A stretch of DNA of 64,000 nt from Gliomastix tumulicola (taxonomy: Eukaryota; Ascomycota; Sordariomycetes; Hypocreales; Bionectriaceae). Below are positions 1 through 11,287 of the stretch, one piece after another (the stretch's first letter is position 1; every line of letters begins with the position of its first letter). Made by a program: the position numbers and the translations under genes. The notes beneath the pieces are model-generated. The model was not told the origin of the DNA, searched no databases, and saw only the letters and a program-made list of their open reading frames with translations. Location of the stretch: positions 4,859,782-4,923,781 of the forward strand of contig BCHX01000003.1 in assembly GCA_001599755.1 (NCBI GenBank). Reading direction: 5' to 3'.

Positions 1-3000
1 AAGGGCCTCAATGGCCATGGCGATGTAGCCCGGTCCAGGAAAGACGACAAAGCCGTCAACTGCATGATGCTTCAACCAGGGCAGGCTTTCCGTTCCAAGG
101 AACATGCGCCAGCTTGGGTGTCCGTCAGGCGAGGTGAGCACTCTCGACCCGAGGAGATCATGATGGGGATGCTTCCGGTATCGGTACTCGCGGCTCACAC
201 GGGACTCGACCCAGTGAGGCGTCGTGTGATCCCAGTGATACGGAGGCAGGTCCCTGACGACTGTAGGCGGCGTCGAGGCCCCCAACGCGAGTGAAGCCAA
301 TATGCCAATATCAAGGTCGCTGCCGGTCTTGAATAGCGACACGCCAGTCTCCATCAATGCCTTTCGGTCATTCTCACCTCGGGACAGGGTAGGAATATAA
401 TTGTACGACAGCGACCCCTGCTCTTGGAGCGATGCTAATGACTGCCGAAGCGGACCAGCCAACGCCTTATGAGGGCCGAGCTCGATGAAGTTGACTGGCG
501 CTCGGGCTTGACCAAGCTCCCTACCCAGCAGCTCCAGGGCGCTGGAGAAGCGCACTTGCGAGACAAGATTGTCCACCCAGTACTCTGGGCCGAAGCCGCC
601 GCTCTTCTCCTTCCCGGTGACGGTTGAGAAGAAGCGGACGCTGTCGGAGCAGTAGTTCGACTTCAGGCCTTGAAGGCGCTGGAGATATTCGTCTCCCACA
701 AGCTGCATGTGGTGAGAGTGGTAGGCGGTGTCCACCTTGAGAGCACGAGCGAACGTCGCATTGGCATCCAACGCCTGCTTCAGCTCCTCTATCGCAGGCG
801 CATCACCAGAGATGGTGGTGCTCGAAGGACTGTTGACGCAGGCGACAACCACCTTGGACGTTTTGAGCTTGCTGATGTACTCAGAAACCTCGCGCTCGCC
901 CAGGCCGACAGCCAGCATGGCGCCGGGCTGTGAAGCCACCTTCTTCGAGGCCTCGGAAAGGAACGATCGATGGTACGATGCTGCCATGGCAGTCTCCTGG
1001 TTGATGGCACCGGCGGCGTAGGCAGCGGCAATCTCACCACTGGAGTGCCCGATGACTGCTCCAGGGCGCACGCCGAAGCTCGCCAGGAAGTCGACGAGCG
1101 CGATCTGGATGGCGGTGCTCGCGGGCTGAGCCAGCTTGCTGTCGTTGAGCCGAGTGGACTTGGCATCGCGGGATAATTCCTCGAAGACGCTCCAAGTGGC
1201 TCCGAGATCTTGGAGGATCTTGTCTGAGCGCTGGATGGAGCGAGCAAACTCCGTCTCGGTAGACAGCAGATGGTATCCCATCTGTGCCCACTGCGCACCC
1301 TGGCCGGTGAAGACGAAGACGTTGACAGGCTGGCTTGACGTCTTCTCCGGTGCGGCATCTTTGCTCCTCAGACCAGCAATCAGGGCCGGCAGGTCGTCGG
1401 CGAGGACCGAGGACCGCCATGGTAGATGGGATCGACGGCTTGTGAGTGTGTAGGACAGATCATCAATGCTGACGTCTGGACGGCTCTCCAGATGGCGCGC
1501 CAGATTCTGCAGGCCGTGCTTGAGAGAGTACTCGGATCTGGCGGAGAGAGTGAACAGGCGAGGGATTTGGGGAGGAGAAGCGCCGTCGCTCGTGCCATTT
1601 GCTGTACCATTGACGGCAATCGATTCTGGGGGCGCGGAAACGGCGTTACCATCCACTAGAAGGTGACCGTTGCCGTTGGCGTGACCGTTGACATGACCGT
1701 TTGTGTCGCCGTTTGCATGACGGTTGGAATGGCCGTTAGCATAGCCATTTGTGTGGCCATTGGCATGACCATTGACGCCGTTTTCATGTCCATTGGAGTG
1801 GCCATTGGTCACATTACTGCTATGTCCGTTGGCATCTTCCAAGGTGTTCGTCTTGAGACCATCGGGAGACTCAAGTACCACGAACGCGTTGGTACCCCCA
1901 GACCCAAAGCTGTTCACGATGGCCTTCCTGGTCGACTTCGTAGCCGGCCACGGCGTCAACTCCTTGGGAATCTGCAATCTCACGAGTCATTACGGGCTTA
2001 TCCTTGCACGGAAACTCGCAGACTTTTTCTTACCTTGAGGCCCCAGCCTTCGGGGTCCAGGCCAGGCTTGAGGTTCTCCAGATTGAGGTGAGGGGGGATG
2101 AGGCCCTTCTCCATACAAAGGATAGCCTTGATCAAGCCCGCTGCGCCACTGGCAGCCTCAGTGTGTCCGATGTTGGGCTTGATCGTGCCGATGATGAGTG
2201 GCTGGTCGGCAGGGCGGCCGTTACACAGGACATTGCGGAGGGAACGAAGCTCCGCGTTGTCTCCAGCTTTGGTGCCCGTGCCGTGAGCCTCGGCGTACTG
2301 TATGTCCGAGGGGGAGTAGCCGACCTCCTTGAGCACTTTCAGGGCGAGGGCTTCTTGGGCAGCCTGGCTGGGCAGCGTGATGCCGTTGGTACGGCCGTCC
2401 TGGTTGGAGGCGGAATGCCTGATGATGGTGCGGATGTTGTCTCCATCTCGGATCGCGTCGTCGAGACGCTTGAGGACTACCATGCCGATGCCTTCTCCAC
2501 GGCCGTAGCCAGCACCACGGTCGTCAAATGAGAAGCAGCGACCTTCAGGATTCAGAACACTGGCGAGGTCAGTAACGACGTGCGTGAAGATTGTTTGCAG
2601 AAAAGGCAAACAAGGATCACGGCCTTTGCCACGAGTCTAGAGACCCAAGGGACCAAGACTAAGACACAAGGATGGACTCAACCTACCCAGGCATAGACAA
2701 GACAGACATTGTCTCCGGTGAGAAGACAATACCCACACCGCCGGCGATCGCCATGTCACTCTCGCCAGCACGCAGACTCTGGCATGCAAAGTTCACACCA
2801 ATCATGCTCCCAGAGCATCCAGTGTCCAGCAACACTGACGGACCACGAAGGTCAAAGGCATACGAGATGCGGTTGGGCACGATCGTGCGTGCTGCTCCGG
2901 TGTTGTGATACTTGTTGAGGGACAACGGGTCCCTCATGATGTTCTGCTCATAGTCGTGACCAAACACACCCACTGCATTGACCTCAACGTGTTAGATAAA

Positions 3001-3429
3001 CCCTCACAGTGCGATCAGAATAATGCCACCGGAGGCTAGTTACGCACCATAGACTGCAGTGTTTGAGCCCTTAAACTTGTTCAGGGGAATGCCCGCATTC
3101 TCGAGGGCTTCCCACGATGCCTCGAGGACCAGCCTCTGCTGCGGATCAAAGGCCTCGGCCTCCAGCCGTGACACGCCAAAGAAGCTGGCATCAAAGTCCT
3201 CGATGTTCTGGTTGAGGTAGTGGCCTCCCTTGTGGTTTGTGAAGTCACCACCGATCTCGGGGTAGGGATGATAGAAGGCCGAGTGGTTGAACCTGTTCTC
3301 GGGCATCTCCGTCCAGGCGTTGCGCCCTTCGGCGAGCATCGACCACAGCTCTTCCGGGCTGTTTGCTCCGCCGGCGAAGCGACAGCTCATGCCGATGACG
3401 GCGATAGGGACGGGCTCAATGGGTGCCAT
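1..3429 (-). CDS. Highly reducing polyketide synthase, N-terminal 1055 residues (KS-AT-start of DH), cut by window edge
   Basis: Iterative type I PKS that builds a reduced polyketide from malonyl-CoA. Four exons are visible: 3429-3048, 2972-2687, 2559-2034 and 1971 to beyond 1. The introns are 75, 127 and 62 bp and all joins keep frame. The start is the ATG at 3429, followed at once by the KS motif PIAVIGMSCRFAGG. The ketosynthase has the full triad: Cys180 in DTGCSGS (usually DTACSSS), His315 in AHGTGT and His355 in KPNIGH. A tandem Asn-Gly-His-rich linker (residues 445-501) joins KS to the acyltransferase, whose Ser708 lies in GHSSGE. The dehydratase begins near the edge, with catalytic His1034 in HHAVDG. 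The KS-AT-DH order is that of highly reducing PKSs; MT, ER, KR and ACP domains, if present, lie beyond base 1. The neighbours (exporter, FAD monooxygenase, SDRs, dioxygenase) fit a biosynthetic cluster. The product cannot be named from this part. Confidence 0.95.
1663..1833 (-). repeat. 12-bp minisatellite coding for a four-residue Asn-Gly-His-x repeat in the PKS
   Basis: About 14 degenerate copies of a 12-nt unit encode (A/S/T/V)-N-G-(H/Y/D/V), residues 445-501 of the PKS. The tract sits in the linker between KS and AT. Copies differ mainly at third positions and in one residue, so the array is old or under selection rather than freshly expanded. It stays in frame because the unit is a multiple of three. 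Confidence 0.9.
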
Positions 3430-4839
3430 GGCTGGGCGTACGGTGGTGGAATGTAGACTGTTGAATGTGTGGTATGGGGATCATAGCATGCACATACGGA
3501 GAGATGGCTAGTCTCGCGACGTTATATCCTTCTTGAAAGACTCTACAGTTCCCATTCGGCTATACCATCTCATACGATTTCGTGATCCCCCAACAGGATA
3601 TTCACATCCTTGCAGGCCAAACGGTGGCGAAAGGAAAAGATGCGCTCTGTTCTCTGTAACGTGCCTTGATTCGAGTCAACTTTGCGCTTCTACTAGCGTT
3701 ACATTCTTGCTTGTCTCTGATATGCACGTAGGGTTGCAGGCAACGTGCAGGATCGGAGTCCAGACTGACAGCTCGATACCACCCTACCCTCGTAGGCCTG
3801 CCAGCCCGTATACATGCTAGGCTAGGCCCACACATTTGCTCACACTTCAACGCCGTGGCAACTTGCGAGAAGCGTCTGCTAACTCTTTGCGGACTCCGGA
3901 GAGTCGTTGTTGCTATCCGATCAGCGGAAATCTCTGCTGCAAGACAACAGTGGTATTCCGCAGCAAGAAGTGGAGGATGTTGTGTATGCCAAACAAGCTG
4001 CTTCCACTCAAGGCAGGGGAGTCAAAGGGAAAAGTTCCCTTGGGTCCCTGAAACCAGGTTCTAGATCATCGATAAGGGTCCTTCTCCTTCAAGATCGTGC
4101 GAGATCGCGTTTAGGCTGAACTGAAGGCATTGAAATCGTGCCAGAATCTGTTCCGTCGAACAATATACCCTATTATAGTTGGTTATCCGCGCCTCATGTG
4201 GAGGCGGTCTCGTCTCTCTCTCCGCATACCATAAGAGCGCACGCGCCGCAAGGCCACGTCGTCGTCACAACATGTCCCACTTGGGCCTCTTGTTCGGGGA
4301 CCAGACTCTCCAACCGTCGGAGTCGAGCGAGCAGCAGCAGCAGCAGCCGCAGGCGCTTGGCAGGCAAGGGAAGCGACCCTAGACCGAGACAAGTGCCGGT
4401 ACTTGCAGGTGATGTCGGGTCGGAGACTTCCCTAACAAGAAAAAGGTCGATGGCGTCTTCACTTTCGGAAGGGACTTTGGGAAAGTGGTGAGATTCGATA
4501 GGTGTGCACTCGACCCGGTGGTTTGGGGGCCAGAGGAAACTGCCCACACGTGTACCTCGCTGTCAAGCGAAATATCTGCCGAGCCCAAGCGAGAAATCGC
4601 CAAGACGGATCATCCGAGCTCTAGGGGGGCATAGATCAAGGCAGGAAGGCGAGAAGGGGGCAAAGTGATAACGCCCTACGAGGGAGACAGACAAGGGTGC
4701 GACACAATATTAGCCACCAATCAAGATTCCGCTGCAACCTTAGGGTATCATTGAAAGGATTGGCTGAGTTTATTGATTACAGTGCAGCTGATTCACTCCA
4801 GTCTCCCCTTCCAGGCTTCTACCTACCTACTTACTTGTC
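3430..4839. other. Intergenic region between PKS and exporter
   Basis: The PKS reads leftwards from 3429 and the exporter ends at 4840, so this region carries the PKS promoter and the exporter terminator region. Open frames here are short, overlap on both strands and lack recognisable motifs. A short AGC trinucleotide run lies at 4330-4348. I see no further gene. Confidence 0.6.
4330..4348. repeat. AGC trinucleotide microsatellite
   Basis: Six uninterrupted AGC/GCA units in intergenic DNA. No coding context is supported. Confidence 0.8.
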
Positions 4840-6843
4840 TCACTTCTTCTTCTTCTTCCCCCCTACCTCGACGTGCCTCCACTCCAGCAGCCCAGCGCAC
4901 AGAAACGAAAGCCCCGCGGTAGCAATAGCCGCATAGAGCGCCCTCTGCGTAGAGTGACTGTAGGATGTCGCCACAAAGTCGGCCAGATGAGGCGGTACTC
5001 CGGCTCCGCTCGAGGCACCGAGCTTCGTGATACGGGTCACCTCACTGTCTGGCAGTCGCGTCCCCAATCTGGTCCGCAGGGCACTCAGGAAGATGACCTG
5101 TGCGATGCCCATCCCCACAGTCTGCCCGAAGGCCTGGAAGAAGAAGAAGAGTGCCATCCCCATGGGGACATCCGCCGGGTCGAGGACGTTGCGGATGGCG
5201 ACGAGGGGCTGCTGGACCGCGAAGCCGAAGCCGGCACTGGCGAGGAGCTCAAACCCGATGACCCTGCCAAGATCACTGTGGCTCAGGGTGAGGGTCGAGC
5301 AAAGGCCGGCTCCCACTGTCAGTATGGCGCCACCGACGAGTAGCCAGGGAATGTACTGTCCGGTCTTCGTCACCACGGCGCCCGCGATGAACGAAAAGAT
5401 CGGGTTAGGAAGGGCGAAGCCAAGCAGCCACAGGCCAGCCTTGGTTGGCGTGAAGCCCTTGGAGGCCTGGAAGAACAGCGGCAGATAGTACATGATGCAC
5501 GTAACTGTCATCATCTGGAACGCCACAGTGGCACATGTGGCCGCAATGGTGCGTTGGGTCAAGATGGGCATCGGAACCAAGGCCCTGGCTGCGTTAGCGA
5601 CGGTTACCAAACTTGTCGAATCCAAAGATCCTGCGGAGAGCGAGGTGCATGCATGATAGAAGGTGGGTAGGCTCACTTGTCCTTGTCTCGAATCTGCAGC
5701 CCAATGAAGATCGCCACTCCGACGCCAAAGGAGAGCAGGCAGCCCCAGACCTTTGCGTTGGACCACGGGAGTGAGATGCCTCCCCACTGCAGGGCCAGGA
5801 TCAAGGCCGTGATGGCGGCAATAAGGATACTCGTGCCGAGCGGGTCGAGCATGGCCAGTTTCTCGCGGAGGGGCACCTTGGTGGACTCCCTGTCCGGCTC
5901 CTTGAAGGCAAGGACGATGATGAGACATGAGACAGCACCGATGGCTGTGTGCAGGTCGTAAGGCGGTTAGCAGAGTTCGCCTCTATTGCATGCAACATCA
6001 TAACGTTGCTAAGGGGCAAGGGAAAAAGGGGGGAAGTGCTTGACTCACGCAGGTTGATCCAGAAGCAGAACCGCCACGTCAGGCTACTTTCGGCCAACAC
6101 ACCGCCGAGAGTCGGACCAACCACAGACGAGATAGCATACGTGCTCGACAAGATGGCCGTGAAGATAGCCATCTTCTCCGTGGGCACAAGGTATGCCATG
6201 ACATTCATGGACCCCGAGGCGATGCCTGCACAACCACACCCCTGTATCGCACGGCCAACAATCAGCGCGGTAGAATTGGGTGCCAGCGCACAGAGGATGG
6301 ACCCCGCTCCAAAGAGGACGACGGCGGCGCAGAAGACAATCTTGAGGCGCACGGAGTAGTACAGGCGACCGAAGGCCGGTTGCAGGGCCATCTTGGTGAG
6401 CGAGTAGGCGGAGCTGTACCAGGCCACGTCGTCCAGACTTCCAAAGTCGGTCGTAATGCGCGGAATTGCAATCGCTAGAGAGGGGGTCAGCATGTAGCCC
6501 GAAACTGCTCAATCTGCGCGACAGGGGGTCTGGGAAAGGCGATGGGGGAAGGATTGTTGTGGAGGGAGAGAAGAAGGGGGGGGGGGGGGACACTTCGTCC
6601 GGAGAAGAGGAGGGGAAGGGGGCTCCAACCAAGAATGTTTGTGTCCAGAGCGACGAGGAACAACGCCGTCATCAGAGCTATGGTCGTTATCGTAAGGATG
6701 AAAATCTCCTTCCGTGTCATCGGTTTCACCTCGTCGCTCTCAGCAGCAGCGGGAACCGTGTCGCCGACATTTTCGTCCGAGCTGTGCTCCGCGGTCGTCT
6801 TTTCGGCAGATTTCTCCGGATCTGGGCTCTGGGGGGTTGCCAT
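4840..6843 (-). CDS. MFS exporter, DHA2 family (14-helix drug/toxin efflux type)
   Basis: Predicted proton-driven exporter of 550 residues in the plasma membrane. Exons are 6843-6630, 6474-6049, 5944-5677 and 5584-4840; the spliced length divides by three. The start MATPQSPDPEK at 6843 is followed by a charged cytosolic tail and the first helix, ending in LDTNIL. The next exon holds the DHA2-like segment with SLDDVAWYSSAYSL and AFGRLYY (motif A region). It also has the VGPTLGGVL (motif C) sequence typical of antiporters. Helices continue to the end. The third acceptor (cag before 5584) was chosen because it gives the KALVP...QRTIAA sequence expected in this family. The protein ends in five lysines from a TTC run. 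It lies on the same strand as the PKS, 1.4 kb away, which fits product export or self-protection (inference). Confidence 0.93.
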
Positions 6844-8147
6844 GTCGATACCTAGAGATAGCCGCGCAGTACGGTTCTTTCGTGATGATGCAAGCCAATG
6901 AAGAGATATGTAGTGCAATAGTGACGGGCAGGAGGGGGGGCTTTGGGCTCGATCACTCGATTTCAGCATAGCAAGCCGATGGTTGCTACCAGAATCTTGC
7001 TGTGAAGAGATTAGAGATGGGTGAGATACAAGTGCCCCTCTATAGAGCACCCAGATGTACAAAGCTGAGAGAATGGCTGACAAATTGGGTACAGACTGGG
7101 TGTGCAGACAAAGTACCCAGAAGCGGCCCGGAATCGAGATAGGGGCTAGGCGCGATTTGGCAGTCAGCCGTAGGGAGGAACCATTCCTTAACGCGGGGGT
7201 GGTTATCTCCCAGGTCGACTCTAGACCTCGGCGTTGTGGACATGGAACTCATGTGCTCGCCTTCCTTGTCCGAGCTTCGGACTGCTCGATCGCAGACTCG
7301 GAGCAAATTCGAGAGTGATGTGGGCGCGCCCAATTCGCCTCCTTGGCCAGGGCGATGGCGCAATACCGCTGGAATGTGGCACAGATCAAGACGATTGGCT
7401 GGGATAATTCCTGGCTGATATATATTAATGAGGTGTCGTCGGGGGCGGGGGCCAACACAAGAGGCGGCTAATAGGGTAATTAGGGAGTGTCCGCCTTGGC
7501 CAGGGTCTTATCAAGCCCACTGGGACGCGGAGGGTGGTATTTATGCATAACGGCATGCATTAGAGCGTGGAGAGGAGGCTCAGAGGCTTCATGGGGGAGG
7601 CGAGAACCGAGTGACATGGGACGAGAGAGAACTTGAACGGCAGTTCTTGCAAGGGTGACACGGATTAGATGGGAGGCCAATTAATCAACGGCTGCATGCG
7701 ACTGGAGCACGACGTGGCATGATTTCAACCTCGTACGAGACCCTGGCCTGCTTGAGATATCCTGGTCAGAAATGCTACTTGACTGCAGATAAGCCAACTG
7801 CCGCATGGATCCTCCCTCTTTGCGGTAATGGCCGAGCGACACCCTGCAGTGCAATGTGCCAATGCATAGTGCGTGGGTGAACTGGGGAATGTTAGGGCTG
7901 ACTGGGTTCGGGGGACTTTGGCCCGACTGGCTACGCTGGGCAGCTGGCCCTGAAGAAGTGCGAGTTTTAGGGAGGTCTGCATTTGTCGAGGACACACGGC
8001 CAGCAGCACCAATGTAACGCTTGAAGTGCCTCCAAAACCCCCGTAGACTGACAGCATATAGTTGAAATGTAAGCTGGAGGAAGACGTCCTTGCAATGCGT
8101 TGCGGAAAGACCTCCCCAAAGGACCTACGATCTGCTTAATGGAATGA
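6844..8147. other. Divergent promoter region between exporter and FAD monooxygenase
   Basis: About 1.3 kb separate the start codons of two divergently read genes. Open frames in it are short and unconvincing. No transposon, RNA gene or clear regulator site was recognised. Confidence 0.6.
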
Positions 8148-9533
8148 ATGATGAAGCACTCAATCGACACAATGGATAGTCGCAAGAAGCTGGACATTCT
8201 CATCGTCGGTGCTGGCCCCGTTGGCCTGACTGCCGCAACTGCCCTGGCGCAGGAGGGGCACTCTGTCAGAGTCCTGGAGCGGCACTCAGGCTTGCAGACC
8301 AACGGCGGAACCATCGTCATCCAGAGTCCAGCATCCAGGGCTCTGTTTGAGCTTGGTCTGGAGGACCAACTGCGGGACATCAGTGTACCAAACAAGTCGA
8401 TGAACTTCTGGTCCTACAAAGACCCTAGCCAGCCCATCACAACATTTCCGCGGCCGTCAAGGTCGGATATGGTCCATACCGATCGACCAGCACTGCAACG
8501 CATGGTCTACGAGTCTGCTATCGCCGCTGGGGTGAAGATTCTGTTTGAGAAACGCGTCGAGCGCCTAGATGCGTATGCCGTTCCTTCGCGACTATGGACC
8601 GCCGATGGCGAAGAGCACACGGCGGACCTCGTCATTGGCGTGGATGGCATTAAATCGACACTCAAGAGGAATATGTTTCCTGGGCAAGACCTCGAGCCTG
8701 TTCCGACGGACGAATGCATCCTCCAAGCCGAGCTCAGCAGCGATATCACCTCGTCGGATCCCCGTATCGCTCCTCTCATGGACGTCGGGTCCGGCCACGG
8801 CACCCTCGGTCCGGGTCGCTTCACCTTCTTCAGGTGCACGGATGACGGACGGCTCTACCTGTTATTCGTTGTCATGGACTACGGCTCCCCCAAGGGAGAC
8901 AGCGTGAATGCCAGCTGGAACACGCCCGGCGACGTAGAAGAACTCCGACGTCTGTACGCCAAGTTTGAGGACCCTCTACGGGCCTGCCTAGAGCACGTGG
9001 ACAGCTGCGTGCGATGGCGCATCGCAGTCGCCAAGCCGATCCCAAGTTGGCGCAGTGGGAGCGGCAGAGTGCTCCTCATGGGCGACGCCGCCCACGCCAT
9101 GGTTCCCCACGCTGGGCAGGGCGTCAGCCAAGGCATAGAGGGGGCTGTTGCCTTGGCTCGCATCCTCCGGTGGAGAGATCCCTGGAATGGGAATATCCCG
9201 ACGCTACTGGGCTACTTCGAAGAGTTCCGCCGGCCAAGAACCGAGAAGTGCCGCCAGATGAGTCTTGGGAATGCGGCGCTCAACATCCTTCCCGACGGAC
9301 CGGAGCAGGAGGCTCGCGATGCTCGGTTCAGAGCGCTGAACAGCAGCAAGAAGCCACCGGTGGATTGGAAGTCGGTGCGTATGGATATGAATGCGCCGCA
9401 TCAAAGTCCAGAGCTCCAGAAATGGATTCATGAATACAACGTGACCTACGAGGTGAGCACTGCGAATCTGCTGAGGGGTGAATGATACTGACCTTGGCAG
9501 TTGGATCGGTTCATGGAGGGCAAGGAGGTGTAA
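8148..9533 (+). CDS. FAD-dependent monooxygenase (salicylate/p-hydroxybenzoate hydroxylase-like, FAD_binding_3)
   Basis: Predicted NAD(P)H-dependent flavin hydroxylase of 445 residues. Two exons, 8148-9452 and 9501-9533, are joined over a 48-bp intron. The join replaces a run-on end by a short tail ending in EGKEV. The dinucleotide-binding motif VGAGPVGL is at residues 20-27. The second FAD motif, GDAAHAMVPHAGQG, starts at residue 312. Both are diagnostic of class A flavoprotein monooxygenases. The start may instead be Met9 at 8172 (MDSRKK), which sits closer to the first strand. No signal peptide or membrane anchor is seen, so a cytosolic enzyme is likely. Its position next to a PKS and exporter suggests it hydroxylates or epoxidises the polyketide (inference). 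Substrate is unknown. Confidence 0.93.
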
Positions 9534-9939
9534 TGTGATAGACAGAGGCTTCTTGGTGGCTAGAACTAGAGATGAAGTCATAAAATTAAATTCGATCAGC
9601 ACTCGTCATACCATCATATCAGAAAAGACCGTTTGACTAGTTCTTGTCGAAGCACCTTAGCATTGCCGTGCCTTAATGTACATAGAAATACATACGTCTG
9701 CAGTTCCTCCGATCACAGACGCACAGGATCGATGAAAAGAGGGGTAAATTACTCACTCCCTACCTATCAGCAGTCCTGACAGGGGAAAACGTATATATAT
9801 ACCCCCTTGCGCCGCTGGTTCGTCGTGAACTGTGGCTGATACTGCATACCTACTACTGTGACCAGCAAGCATCAAAATTCTCCATAACCTATACCTCACA
9901 TAGCCGTCATCAGTGTCACTTGGACGCCCAGTTCTCAGG
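9534..9939. other. Short intergenic region with TATA-like run
   Basis: Separates the monooxygenase stop from the start of the NmrA-like gene. It contains the alternating tract at 9791-9802. No gene is seen. Confidence 0.6.
9791..9802 (+). promoter_or_regulatory. TATA-like element upstream of the NmrA-like gene
   Basis: GTATATATATAC, about 140 bp upstream of the ATG at 9940. Position and composition fit a TATA box, but this is a palindromic AT run and could be chance. Confidence 0.35.
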
Positions 9940-11123
9940 ATGCCAGACATTTCATTACTTCTGTATGTCTGACAAACGCTTACATTCAGTCTGCGCCCCT
10001 GTACCTACTAATTTCTACCGTAGCATTGGTTCGATGGGACATATTGGCGGCGCCACTTTGGCAAAGCTCATTGCCATGCACCCAGAGCTCAATATTACGG
10101 CGCTTGTTCGGTCAGACGAGGACGCGGCGATTCTCAAACGACAGTATGAACAATCCGATATCAAGACCCAGATTGGTGATCTTAAAGACGCAGCGGCTAT
10201 GGAGAGCCTCGCTCGAAATGCGGCCATCGTCCTTAGTACTTATCCAGCCCGGTTCCAACAGCTGGATGATTTGTTTCTAATGACTTTTAGATTGTGGCCC
10301 GGATAACAATCAGGGTCCGGGGATCAGGGCCCTTCTACGTGGCCAAGCAGCAAGAGGTACGCACGTTTACTACATCGGCACTTCAGGGGCTGCCAATATC
10401 TGGGGCCCGCCGACGGGAGAGGATGAAGGACGCGTATGGGATGACGTTGCCGATATCGACGAGATACGCGCCCTGCCGGAGTCGGCCTTGCATGTCGCCA
10501 TGGACAACACTGTTCTCGGAGCCAACACGCCCCTCCTACACACCGCCATCGTCTCTCCATCCTGGGTCATGGGTGTAAGCCAGAGCGCGACTCATCCCAC
10601 CCCGCTCACGTTTCCCGACCTCCTGCAGCTCGTCAAATCGTTCGACAGCGGAGCGACCATCTCAAAGGGCGCCAATAGGCTTAGCTTTGTGAATGTGCAG
10701 GATTTGGCAAGGCTGTACACGAGGCTTGTGGGTGACGCGCAGAAGCGTCTGGAGACAGGAACACACGACTTGGATGGGTCAGTGGAGGAGGTATGGGGAC
10801 CAAAGGCATATTACTTTGGTGCGAGTATCGAGGCATCGGGGAGGGAGCTCATGACCGAACATCTTCTTCCGGCCCTGAAGCTGAGCAATGCGTCGTACCC
10901 AAGCTCCAACCAGATCAAGGAGGTCACCCTGGATGCGGCTCTGAGCGCCGTACTTGAGAGACTGAGCCCCGATGCAAAGCCTGAGCACAATCGCTGGCGC
11001 GTCGAGCAATACGCAGTGAGCATGAGGGTCAGGGGGTCGAGGGCTGAGAAAGCTCTGGGCTTTGAGTGGACGGGTGGAGATGCAGGTATAGCAGAAGCAG
11101 TGAAGGCATTCATTGGCCGCTGA
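9940..11123 (+). CDS. NmrA-like atypical short-chain dehydrogenase (NAD(P)-binding Rossmann protein)
   Basis: A 355-residue Rossmann-fold protein. Exons are 9940-9962, 10024-10235 and 10291-11123. The first exon is only 23 nt (MPDISLLL) and splices through a GTATGT donor into IGSMGHIGGATL. This restores the glycine-rich nucleotide motif at residues 10-17. The second join gives VLNCGPDNN, the usual strand-4 position of NmrA-like and atypical SDR proteins. A middle YYIGTSG and IWGP segment follows. The classical Tyr-x3-Lys pair is not evident, as expected for this subgroup. It may act as an isomerase or reductase on a cluster intermediate, or as a redox sensor; the sequence does not decide. It lies on the same strand as the FAD monooxygenase, about 400 bp downstream. 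Confidence 0.9.
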
Positions 11124-11287
11124 TTGTATGTATTGGGACTCGAGAGTAGATCTATATAGCACATGATTTATTCTAAGCTTCTGCATATATCTTGACGCAT
11201 GATTAAGGAACTAGATATTCCCTATTGACGTGTTCACAAAGGCCTTCTTTAATTTGTGAAGTTCACACCTTTCCCGCCACGGTCGAG

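Noticed and set aside
7681..8057. Minus-strand open frames just upstream of the FAD monooxygenase
   Set aside because: Two overlapping frames with no recognisable composition or motif, in the promoter region of a clear gene.
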